In this document: piece by piece, positions 20,001 through 28,431 of the stretch
Layout of the letters: every line of letters begins with the position of its first letter
Numbering within the stretch: position 1 is the first letter of the stretch
Assembly: GCA_003278175.1 (NCBI GenBank)
Contig: QCGF01000004.1
Span: forward strand, 1-47,181
Length of the DNA stretch: 47,181 nucleotides
Direction: 5' to 3'
Origin: Prochlorococcus sp. AG-363-P15
Lineage (GTDB): Bacteria; Cyanobacteriota; Cyanobacteriia; PCC-6307; Cyanobiaceae
Translations under genes and position numbers: made by a program
Notes under the pieces: generated by a model
Told to the model about the DNA's origin: nothing
What the model saw: the letters and a program-made list of their open reading frames with translations, nothing else
The model's database searches: none

Positions 20001-23000
20001 CAACTCTGCACGAGCCACTACATGGCTAGCAAGGCTTCCAATCGTAAGAGCCGCAACAACTCTCTTTCCAAGTAAATCTGGATCCACTCCAGGGCCTAAT
20101 GCAACTACACGACCAACTGCCTCTCCACCAAATGGCAATTTCACCTCATCAGAAAGGCCAAGGGAAGAAGCATGTGCATTGAGCAAACCCAAAGCGTTTA
20201 GAACATCGCGAAAATTCAGACCTGTTGCTTCAACTGCGATCTCCACTTCATTTGGCAAAAGTGAAGAAGGCCGCAAGCGACTCTTTTGCAGGCCCTCTAA
20301 ACGCCCACTTCCATCGCTTGTTATCCGAAAACGGTCGTCATCAAGTCGAGTTAATTGAGGTGTTTGCAACAACCCATCACTCCAACGAAGCTCAGAATGA
20401 TTTTCTCGTCCTCTCCAGATTTGACTCCAAGAATTTTCTGTAAGTTGTTGCACGGGATCCGAAGGGAGGTGCAATACAGTGAAGCTACATGACGAAATTT
20501 CAAGTACTGCAGTGCGTAGGAATGCCGCCATTGCATTACTTACAGGTCCTTCTCCTTCCAAAACCAATAAAAAGGATTGAATATGAGCTTCGTTGACGCG
20601 CTGCGTCAATTCTAGAAAATCACATACTGCCAGTTCAGGTTGTCCATGAGAAAGGTCTGGCCAAAAAATTATCGAGGTAGCATCTAATGTCAGGTCAGTA
20701 TCTATTGGCAATCTGTGGAGTTGTATATTTTGTGAGTCAGACCAATCCCTGAAAGAAGTTATCTTTTCATCAGTAACACCTATAAAATAAATTTGTTCCT
20801 CAGTCAAAGCCTTCTGTTCTTCAGAATCAAGCTCGAAAGGGATCCAAGAAGTTTGGAATAACTCTGGTCCGTTAAGCAAATCGTCCTTAGGTGGGAACAA
20901 AAGGTCAATCAAAGATCTAGTCAGACGTCTAAGCTTTAATCCAACAATTTGGCCAAATCTTTTCTCATTGGTCGCAAGTGTTAAGTCTGCAATCAAAGTC
21001 GATCCATCATCTTCTGAAGGCCTTAAAGCTGTATGACAACGGAATTGATTTGGGAGTGGCCATTCAGATAAAACAATCTGCTCAACTCCAATAGGCAAAA
21101 ATATTTGTCCATTCTCAATTGCCAAGTCAACACAAGCTGCAACTGTCTGAAAGCAACCATCCAGCAAACACCGGTCTGGAGCATTACAAGGCCTTGTAAT
21201 TTCAGCCCATGCTTCTCCAGAGGTTGCACATAATTCTCGAATAGAGCGATATAATGGGCCATATCTAAACCCCAATATTGCCAAGTTTCTATAAAATGTT
21301 TCTACGTCTATAAACAAGGACTCCTGTCGGGGGGGAGTAATTACAGGAATCTTTCCAAAATCATAATCCTTTCTTGAATCCATTACTAACTCGCCGTGAC
21401 GATGCCAGGCATCTTCATTAGATCCATTGCTATGGAAACTCAACACTCCATCATCAAAAAGAGCATGTATAGTTATAGGTTTGTCTGAGACCTTCAAAGC
21501 ATTGTCAAGTTGAAATGAGGAGATCTTTGTAAATTGACTACGCTGTTGTTGTAGATCTAAAGCAAGCTCCAAATATCCAGCAGCAGGAAAAACGAGGTCA
21601 TCACGCACCTTATGATCGGCCAGGTCAGGCGAATCATTTGGGCAGAGGGTCCCTTGATAATGATCGACTGGTCCAGGGATATCAAGCTTTACTAAGTTTT
21701 CAAAAGATCGGCCTTTCTCTATATGGCTACCATTCTCATCAATCTTCCCTAAGTGATTTAGCCAAAGACTTGTTTTAGAGGTTTCATCTTCATTGCGGCT
21801 CCACCAAAAACTTTGCCGAAGGAATGGGTGCCCCGGCAAGCAGACTTTTGTATAAGAGCAAGAAGAGTGAAAGGCTTCCCAATCGATTTTGTATCCCTTA
21901 CCGATCGATATTGCTAGCGCTTCTAATTGATTACGACTCGTTAAAGTCGATATATTTAATTTTAACCCCTCAAGAGAAGAATCAATTGAATGTTTAGCAG
22001 TTCCAGTTAAAAGTGTTTCACCTCTCCAGGCTGGCTCTACTTTTCCTTCAAGTTGTACTAGCAGTTCTTTAAAATCCTTAGCTACTGCAATAAAGCGATG
22101 TGAAAAAAGGCTCCTCCCTAGATTGGTACTCCCACACAAGTCATTAAGACTGAATGTTGAGTTCTTTTTAATCAGGTCTACATATCGACAAATGAGTTCA
22201 TCAAGAGCAGGTTTGGATTTAGCTGATAGACAAAGAAGGTTTAGTGATGGCTCTTCTTTTATTACTTCTTTTTTGCCTTTGCACTCATTACTTGATAAGT
22301 CACTTAAGACGACATGTGCATTAGTTCCTCCAAACCCAAACGAACTAACCCCTACTATCAATGGAGCAGAAGGATTCGGGAACGAAGCAAGCTCAGTTTG
22401 AACTTCCAAGCCTAATTCGTCAAAGCTTACAGAGGGGTTAGGCGTTTTAAAATGCAAGCTAGGAGGTAGTTGGCGCTCACGTACACACAAGGTGGCCTTA
22501 ATTAAACCTGTAATGCCAGCCACTGTTTCTCCATGGCCAAGGTTTGTCTTTACTGATCCAAGTCGACAAGCTTCTCCATTCAAGCGGCCAGCACCAAGAA
22601 CTGAACCAAGAGCACGCAACTCAATGGGGTCCCCTTGCCTGGTCCCTGTGCCATGAGCCTCAACATATTGAGTTTCTTTAGGATCAATGCCAGCCTTTTG
22701 AAACGCACTCCGAACACATGCAGATTGAGAACGTTGACTAGGTGCCGCAAGGCCTTGACTACGGCCATCAGAGTTAATAGCCGTTCCTCGAATCACAGCA
22801 TGAATTTGGTCTTGGTCTTTCATCGCCATGGAAAGAGGTTTTAGCAGTACCACTCCTGCACCTTCAGAGCGGACATAGCCATTTGCATTGGCGTCAAAAC
22901 TCTTACATCGACCATCAGGAGACAATAAACCTGCCTTACAGAAGCTCATTTGTATTCCTGGGTGAATCAGCGCTTGTACGCCACCAGCAATGGCCAACTC

Positions 23001-23603
23001 TGATTCACCACGCAAAATACTTTCACAAGCAAGGTGAACAGCTACTAAGGAAGAAGAGCAAGCTGTATCAACAGTGAAGCTAGGCCCTTTAAGGTCAAAG
23101 AAATAAGAAAGTCGATTAGCCGCAATACAACCTGTATTCCCAGGCAGAATAAATGGTTCGTTATCCGGAGTTACGAAGTCTTCACTTGATGCCCACAAAA
23201 GAGAACTGTAGTCAGAACTAGAAATGCCTATAAAAACGCCTACTGGTTTGCCACGTAAGGAATCAACAGGATGACCTGCATCTTCAATTGAACGCCAGGC
23301 AACTTCTAACAACAAACGCTGCTGAGGATCTAAACAAACAGCTTCACGTGGAGTGATGCCAAAAAAGCTGGGATCAAAGCGATCAATATCATCTAAGAAT
23401 CCTCCACGACGAACATGCTGCATCAATGGTTTTTTCGGGTCAGCATTGTAATGAAAATCCAGATCCCACCTTTCGGAAGGGACTTCAGTGATCACTTCTC
23501 TTCCCTCAGAAAGAATATCCCAGAACTCCTCTGGAGTGTCTATTCCTCCAGGCAGACGACAACCAATCCCAACAATTGCAATAGAGTCGTGGTTAGACAT
23601 CAA
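17016..23603 (-). CDS. type I polyketide synthase: KS-(AT absent)-DH-ER-KR-ACP-thioester reductase
   Basis: KS: VDTACSSS, EAHGTGTRQGDP, NLGHGE. DH: HKVRDDLVFP and DGCFQ. ER: LIHAAAGGVGQAALQVA. KR: ITGALGGIG, FSSVAALLGSPGQAAYSAAN. ACP: LGLDSL. TR: ILITGCSGFLGAYLL, YSQTKW. No GHSxG acyltransferase segment found. Confidence 0.95.
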   Translation of the reverse strand: MMSNHDSIAIVGIGCRLPGGIDTPEEFWDILSEGREVITEVPSERWDLDFHYNADPKKPLMQHVRRGGFLDDIDRFDPSFFGITPREAVCLDPQQRLLLEVAWRSIEDAGHPVDSLRGKPVGVFIGISSSDYSSLLWASSEDFVTPDNEPFILPGNTGCIAANRLSYFFDLKGPSFTVDTACSSSLVAVHLACESILRGESELAIAGGVQALIHPGIQMSFCKAGLLSPDGRCKSFDANANGYVRSEGAGVVLLKPLSMAMKDQDQIHAVIRGTAINSDGRSQGLAAPSQRSQSACVRSAFQKAGIDPKETQYVEAHGTGTRQGDPIELRALGSVLGAGRLNGEACRLGSVKTNLGHGETVAGITGLIKATLCVRERQLPPSLHFKTPNPSVSFDELGLEVQTELASFPNPSAPLIVGVSSFGFGGTNAHVVLSDLSSNECKGKKEVIKEEPSLNLLCLSAKSKPALDELICRYVDLIKKNSTFSLNDLCGSTNLGRSLFSHRFIAVAKDFKELLVQLEGKVEPAWRGETLLTGTAKHSIDSSLEGLKLNISTLTSRNQLEALAISIGKGYKIDWEAFHSSCSYTKVCLPGHPFLRQSFWWSRNEDETSKTSLWLNHLGKIDENGSHIEKGRSFENLVKLDIPGPVDHYQGTLCPNDSPDLADHKVRDDLVFPAAGYLELALDLQQQRSQFTKISSFQLDNALKVSDKPITIHALFDDGVLSFHSNGSNEDAWHRHGELVMDSRKDYDFGKIPVITPPRQESLFIDVETFYRNLAILGFRYGPLYRSIRELCATSGEAWAEITRPCNAPDRCLLDGCFQTVAACVDLAIENGQIFLPIGVEQIVLSEWPLPNQFRCHTALRPSEDDGSTLIADLTLATNEKRFGQIVGLKLRRLTRSLIDLLFPPKDDLLNGPELFQTSWIPFELDSEEQKALTEEQIYFIGVTDEKITSFRDWSDSQNIQLHRLPIDTDLTLDATSIIFWPDLSHGQPELAVCDFLELTQRVNEAHIQSFLLVLEGEGPVSNAMAAFLRTAVLEISSCSFTVLHLPSDPVQQLTENSWSQIWRGRENHSELRWSDGLLQTPQLTRLDDDRFRITSDGSGRLEGLQKSRLRPSSLLPNEVEIAVEATGLNFRDVLNALGLLNAHASSLGLSDEVKLPFGGEAVGRVVALGPGVDPDLLGKRVVAALTIGSLASHVVARAELCVPLPKGMSTEEGASFSTAFLTAFYGLHSLADLKPGETVLIHAAAGGVGQAALQVAQRAGARVFATASTSKQSILIKQGVEAVYDSRTIDFADQVLSDTNGRGVDVVINSLKGDWVDASFRCLSKGGRFLELGKIEVWSKEDATSRRPDVRYLPFDLLEVAASYPAELRRLLLQLTKDLNEGLFKHLPIEAWPLAKCEDAFRHMAQARHVGKVVINQPDKEEPITIQPHATYLITGALGGIGLELLPWLVEKGASSFVLLGRSAETPGTKALGVLEEIRNKGVELKCINYDLSSKSIESTEKYNLLLQEIQSLPTEKPLRGIFHAAGVVNDTSLVDLRNLDVDFVMSPKLEGWRRLEDLAQDIPGLEFLIGFSSVAALLGSPGQAAYSAANGVIDGYCNKQNELLTRLSIQWGPWNGDGMAVGLERRFEGVGIHMLEPSKALNGLERLLQRGRGGVVAVLDNDWKKLANQSLPRQRSWFSALLEDLGPSPSERLWTKLKEFPEAQQKIVLMEELRKILVRVMVAESDDESLDTSSIDASDSLFNLGLDSLMAVEFAAIVQSELGIRLDLDAFSDDPSLDGLAAISLKQIIPHSDRHSNEELDLSKEAMLETNWTCPIGSQCEAPGERILITGCSGFLGAYLLAGQLERWPELRVSCLVRAQSKENGLDRIKNNLARYDLWNPSWEKRLEPIVGDLSLPSFGLDSDVFEKIAHGLGGVLHNGAQLSQMASYAQLAASNVGGTREVLRLATLESPIRVELISSVSVFEAAAYRNRVISEDDDLKDWHGIYIGYSQTKWVCERLVTKAGLSGLPITIYRPPLIGGHSKTGHWHEGDLLQRLLQGCLELGKAPRISWELDLVPVDYVSNAVSALAWSSEAKGRCFHLQHPRPLMLKDLLGQFISDGEVLKLVSMEQWLSAIDSDSKNPLYPLRPFFQRRWGAEQLTYPELNAEGIRARPSCSMTRSVLQRLNVHCPDFKDLMEPWGHSLLGSSLAITS

Positions 23604-24721
23604 TCAGACCCCATTATTAAATGCCTAATACCATCGCGGTTACCTATCAAAGGTTTAAGGCAATATGTTTGTTTGACTAATTGATATTGCTCCGGTTGAG
23701 CCAACCAATTCTGGAGTATGGCAAGCAAGTCTTTAGGCGTATCAATAGCGATGTCTATACCGCGATCAAAAAAATAACGTCTAGCAAGTAACTCCTGTGG
23801 CATAGTGGTTCCAAAACCATTGAAGATCAATACACATCCGGATGCCAGGGCCTCTGTTGCTGTCCTGGCACCAGGTCTTCCAACCATTGCCCAGGCACAA
23901 TGATAAAGCTTTGCCATTTCTTTTGGAGATTGAAATCCACGAGCCTCAACAGATAGTTGCGGATAAAGGGAACTCCATTTAGCCAATTCTTGCTTAACAC
24001 TCACACGCCGACCACATAAAGCAATAACCCTTATCTGTCCTGCAAGTGGAAGTAATGCATTTAACAAGTCCAGATGATTATTAGAGCCATTGGCACCACT
24101 TCCAAGGACAAGAAGTGGCAATGAATCGTCCGATAAATTTTCAGGGAGAGGTTTCTCGAGAAGTCTCTCGAAAGAAGGTTCAAACAAAGGTCCTAATATT
24201 GAGATGCGACTTTTTACATAGCCTCTGCCACGTACTTCCTTGGCCACTTCAGGCGTAAGCGCCCAAAAATAATCAGCCTTTTTAGTTACCCAATTACGGC
24301 TAAACCCAAACCCACCATCAAGTTCAGTACAACACGTAATTGTGCGCAATGATGGCCCAAGGACTCGCTTTGCAAGGTCAAAATGGCCACGATTTATGTG
24401 GGGGTGAGTAGAAATAATTAGTTCAGGCTTGTAAGTCCTTAACAAGCGTATTAAATAATTACGTCCAAAAATAACTGTGCCAGGCTTCACAAGATCCTCA
24501 AACTCAACCAAACGCCAGTAGATCTGATGGAACCAAGGACAATATTTCTGTATCCAGTTGTAAAGATTGACACTTAAACGCATTACGAAACTTGATTTCT
24601 CCAATAGGTGCTCAACTAAAACTGAACCATTGGGGTCCCAATGGTTCAGCCAACTCTTTATTGAATAGGCTGCTGCATCATGAGCAGTTCCACCACTTGA
24701 AGTAAAAATCAGAACACGCAT
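23600..24721 (-). CDS. MGDG-synthase-like / GT28-type glycosyltransferase
   Basis: RVLIFTSSGGTAHDAAAYSIKSWL N-terminal lipid-acceptor motif, IISTHPHINRG, GRPGARTATEALASGCVLIF donor-binding motif; 4-bp overlap with PKS start. Confidence 0.87.
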   Translation of the reverse strand: MRVLIFTSSGGTAHDAAAYSIKSWLNHWDPNGSVLVEHLLEKSSFVMRLSVNLYNWIQKYCPWFHQIYWRLVEFEDLVKPGTVIFGRNYLIRLLRTYKPELIISTHPHINRGHFDLAKRVLGPSLRTITCCTELDGGFGFSRNWVTKKADYFWALTPEVAKEVRGRGYVKSRISILGPLFEPSFERLLEKPLPENLSDDSLPLLVLGSGANGSNNHLDLLNALLPLAGQIRVIALCGRRVSVKQELAKWSSLYPQLSVEARGFQSPKEMAKLYHCAWAMVGRPGARTATEALASGCVLIFNGFGTTMPQELLARRYFFDRGIDIAIDTPKDLLAILQNWLAQPEQYQLVKQTYCLKPLIGNRDGIRHLIMGSD

Positions 24722-24734
24722 ACTTTTAATTCAT

Positions 24735-26105
24735 TCATCTGTAATTAAAAACACCTAAGTTTTTAATTTGGGACCAACTAGCAAGAGCCAGCACCCATCC
24801 AATTCCGCCTAAAGCCACTGCAATTACACGCCCATCCCCTACTCCAAGAGAAGATTGAACCCAGAAAGGTAGATATGACCAATTTAAGATGGGCGTCAAA
24901 ACACGATCAACTGCAATTGAAACTGTCATGAAGGCTAGTAACCGTGCAGACCATTCAAATGTATAGCGCAATGCAAAAACCTTAGGTAAGTCTTGCTCAG
25001 GAGCAAGTTGACTCCATGCTTGTTGAATGGATGACATTACTATTGGCAACCCAAAAGAAAAAAACAATACCCCTAAGAACCAAATTAATGAATGATCCGC
25101 AAAAGACTGCAAACCAGCCCCCATCAAAATCAATGATTGAATCAAAAGCACAATGAACCAAACCCGATGCCAATAAATTCCAATCTTCTTTTGCCACGCA
25201 AAAAATCCGAGCAAATATCCCAATCCCGCCACGATCAGAACATAGGCCATTTGTTCAGTGCCATAGGCAACTGCCACCCAAGCAGGGAAAAGAACCTCAG
25301 TAGCAGCATATGCAAAGGCTACTGAGCTACTTAGCACTAGAGCAATTCGAGCCAATGGATTTGTCCTCCACAAAGACTTAACCAAATTCAAGCCTTGAAC
25401 CAAGTGGACTCCTTTCCAAGGCTTAGCCTCATGTGATCTATCAACAAATTTGCTTGACCATGGAGCCGCCAATACACAAATCATTGCAAGGAAAAAGCTG
25501 CAACCATCAATGGTCAAGACCCCTCGCAAACCAATCAAGCCAAAAAGCCAACTGCCAAAAAATGGAGCCATAGTTAAGACCAAGCTATCTGTAGTAGCAA
25601 AGAGACCATTTGCACGAATAAGTTCATTCCTATCAATCATCAAAGTCGGGATCAACGTAGAAAAGCTCAAGATCAAGGTTGCTTCAGCCATAGCCGCTAA
25701 TCCTTGAACAAACAATAAAATTGATAGAGACGGAGTACTAGTCTCTCTAAAAAGCAATAGTGCAAGTGTGAACGTACAAAAAGCGCCCACGCCATTTGCA
25801 GTAAGCATTACTCTCCTTCGTGACCAAATGGCCATACGGTTAGCAAGAAGTGGAAGTACAAAAATTCTTGCTAGCTGGACCACTACAGCTACAAGCGCAA
25901 AATCAGCTAGAAGTTGAGTTTTAGAAAAAAGCCAAAGCCCTATCCCATAAAGACTGGTTTGAGTACCAAGATTTGAAATGAGCTGGGCGATCCAAAGCCA
26001 AGTAAAAGTTTTTTTAGCTTCTCTAGAGAAGTTCTCTTGACCAACAGTAGAAATAACTGGCTGAGACCCATTTGAGATCTCATTAGAACTCGAGTCTGGC
26101 ATCAC
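24735..26105 (-). CDS. MFS transporter
   Basis: 456 aa, ~12 hydrophobic helices, LPLLANRMAIWSRRRVMLTANG loop motif of MFS exporters. Confidence 0.88.
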   Translation of the reverse strand: MMPDSSSNEISNGSQPVISTVGQENFSREAKKTFTWLWIAQLISNLGTQTSLYGIGLWLFSKTQLLADFALVAVVVQLARIFVLPLLANRMAIWSRRRVMLTANGVGAFCTFTLALLLFRETSTPSLSILLFVQGLAAMAEATLILSFSTLIPTLMIDRNELIRANGLFATTDSLVLTMAPFFGSWLFGLIGLRGVLTIDGCSFFLAMICVLAAPWSSKFVDRSHEAKPWKGVHLVQGLNLVKSLWRTNPLARIALVLSSSVAFAYAATEVLFPAWVAVAYGTEQMAYVLIVAGLGYLLGFFAWQKKIGIYWHRVWFIVLLIQSLILMGAGLQSFADHSLIWFLGVLFFSFGLPIVMSSIQQAWSQLAPEQDLPKVFALRYTFEWSARLLAFMTVSIAVDRVLTPILNWSYLPFWVQSSLGVGDGRVIAVALGGIGWVLALASWSQIKNLGVFNYR

Positions 26106-26218
26106 TTAAACCCGTTCTTCTATAGTTAAGTGCAAAGTATTGCTTTAATAACACGATCTAATTCAACCAAAACGATGATCCTTATGTCAATTTAAGGGTC
26201 CTAGAAAGTACATCTTAC

Positions 26219-26953
26219 ATGCTCTCTCTATTTAAAATGCTAAACCCCTTCTCTTTCTCGCCACCAAAAAGAATTAATACACCATGGGGCAATATAGAAC
26301 CAAAAGTAGACATCTTTCCAATATTATATCTAATATTTATTTATGGGTTAGTGTATATACTTCCATTTGGAAGAGATATCATTGGAATTAGTTGGTTTGA
26401 TTGGTGTAGGAGTGAAGATGGTCCACTTGAATGGATTCAGTTTGCAGGCTTTCTCTTGGCATTTATCTGTTCTTTAATAGTGCTATGGAAACGAAGACGA
26501 CGAGGAATCAATCGATTGTGGATTGCTTGGCTTGTCCTTGCCTTAATTTGTTTCTTCGTTGCTGGCGAAGAAATAAGCTGGGGCGAGCGTATAACAGGTT
26601 TCGGTCTTGATAGTTTAAGAGAAATCAATATTCAAGGCGAGTCAAATATTCACAATATCTCATTCTTTCATCACAAGTTACTGGACCCTGCCTTTGAAAT
26701 ATCTTGCCTATTGTTTGGATGGGTAGGTTGGCATTTGTGGCCAAATTTTGATGTTTTCCCAGGAAAAAGATATAGTCTATACTTCTTGTTTGTTGCTTTA
26801 TTCTATTTCTACTTTGACATCTCCTATGCCTCAACCATTAAACAAATACGTAATGACCAAGAAATATTTGAGGTACTAATGTCTTTAGGTCTACTTTCAC
26901 ATTGTTGGAGTGTCGCAATCCAGGAAAAATTTAGTCCAAGAGATTCAACCTAA
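26219..26953 (+). CDS. multi-pass membrane protein of unknown function with GEEISWGERITG motif
   Basis: 244 aa; conserved-looking cytosolic/membrane motif FVAGEEISWGERITGFGLDSLREINIQGESNIHN between TM helices. Confidence 0.7.
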   Translation: MLSLFKMLNPFSFSPPKRINTPWGNIEPKVDIFPILYLIFIYGLVYILPFGRDIIGISWFDWCRSEDGPLEWIQFAGFLLAFICSLIVLWKRRRRGINRLWIAWLVLALICFFVAGEEISWGERITGFGLDSLREINIQGESNIHNISFFHHKLLDPAFEISCLLFGWVGWHLWPNFDVFPGKRYSLYFLFVALFYFYFDISYASTIKQIRNDQEIFEVLMSLGLLSHCWSVAIQEKFSPRDST

Positions 26954-27066
26954 ATTAATCGCAATATTCTGGCATTGCTTGATTTGAAATAGCCACCTCT
27001 TATTCGTTGGCAATCATAATATAATAATTTAACATTATAATCCACATAAGAAAGAACAATCTCCAA

Positions 27067-28332
27067 ATGTGTGCAGAAAAAATCCTCAACAAAGCCCTTT
27101 CATGGGAAGAACTTTCAAAACTTTCTACCAATGCAACTAATCACACGGAGAGCACTACAAACCCATACTCAATACTTCGACTTTTCGGCAAATCTGAAAA
27201 AGATGCAAGAGTAACCCTCTACAGAGATCATCATGCTTGGTGTCCATATTGTCAGAAAGTGTGGCTATGGCTTGAGTGGAAGCAGATACCCTATAGAACC
27301 AAAAAAGTTACGATGCGCTGTTATGGAAAAAAAGAAAAATGGTATCTGTCCAAGGTCCCCTCAGGAATGCTCCCAGCCATAGAGCTTGACAATCAACTTA
27401 TTACTGAAAGTGATGAAATCCTCCTAGAGCTTGAAAGGAACTTTGGTCCTTTAGGAAGAAAATTAGAAGATGCAAAGACTCTAGATCTAAGGAGGTTGGA
27501 ACGAATGTTATTCAGAGCTTGGTGCATATGGTTATGCACCCCTGCTCTAACTGTTGGACAAGAGCAACGTCGACAAACAAAGTTCCAAGAAGTCGCTCGA
27601 CAAATGGAACGAGAACTCCAAACAAGCACAGGCCCATGGCTCGATCCGATTACGGATAGTTCAGGGACTTCCTTGCCAGGAAGCTCTGATGTGGTCTTCA
27701 TTCCTTATTTAGAACGAATGAATGCCTCACTCGCTTACTTCAAAGGCTTCAACCTACGTTCAGAGCACCCAGCTATTCACAACTGGTTTAAGTCTCTTGA
27801 GTCTCTTGATGTATATCGAGGAACGCAAGGTGATTTTCACACCCATGCCCACGACCTACCACCACAAATGGGAGGTTGCTGGTTTAATTCAAATCCAAAG
27901 CAAAAGCAATTTTCAATGGCAATAGATTCAGGGGAAGGACTGGGGGAAATGGAGACTTCCTTCTCCATGAACGAGGAAAGCCACAATCAGCGGCCGGAGG
28001 TAACTGCGCTCTACAGAGTTCTTAAACATCGGCATACTCTTCTAGACATTAATCCTTTAGATGCCAACTCCTTTGATCAGCCCCTCAGAGCAGCACTTAC
28101 TTGCTTAATGACAGGCATCCCGTGTGCTCCCAAGAAAGGAAGTGCTGTGGGTTTGCGCTACTTAAAAGATCGAATCTCAGTGCCTAGGGATATGCCATTA
28201 CTTTCTGCAAGGAAATTCCGTCATGCACTAGAAATGACTGCCCAAATAGATGGCTCTACGCAAGGTCCAAAGATACAAACCAGAAACCGTTTTGATCAAG
28301 ATCCAGCGCCATTCATTAAAAAGAAACTGTAA
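27067..28332 (+). CDS. glutathione S-transferase-like protein with long C-terminal extension
   Basis: 421 aa; thioredoxin-fold N-terminus YRDHHAWCPYCQKVWLWLEWKQIPY, VPSGMLPAIELDNQLITESDEIL. Confidence 0.85.
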   Translation: MCAEKILNKALSWEELSKLSTNATNHTESTTNPYSILRLFGKSEKDARVTLYRDHHAWCPYCQKVWLWLEWKQIPYRTKKVTMRCYGKKEKWYLSKVPSGMLPAIELDNQLITESDEILLELERNFGPLGRKLEDAKTLDLRRLERMLFRAWCIWLCTPALTVGQEQRRQTKFQEVARQMERELQTSTGPWLDPITDSSGTSLPGSSDVVFIPYLERMNASLAYFKGFNLRSEHPAIHNWFKSLESLDVYRGTQGDFHTHAHDLPPQMGGCWFNSNPKQKQFSMAIDSGEGLGEMETSFSMNEESHNQRPEVTALYRVLKHRHTLLDINPLDANSFDQPLRAALTCLMTGIPCAPKKGSAVGLRYLKDRISVPRDMPLLSARKFRHALEMTAQIDGSTQGPKIQTRNRFDQDPAPFIKKKL

Positions 28333-28431
28333 TCACAAAACATACTCCTAATAAAATTCAAGAGACAATACAAAGAATCTTGCGATTGGATTCATCTAGA
28401 ACGTTATCCGATGCCAATAGTCATTCAGAAA

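Noticed and set aside
21329-21335. G7 run in the PKS and G7 near 11199 as slippage sites
   Set aside because: Both reading frames are open throughout; no evidence for switching from one sequence.
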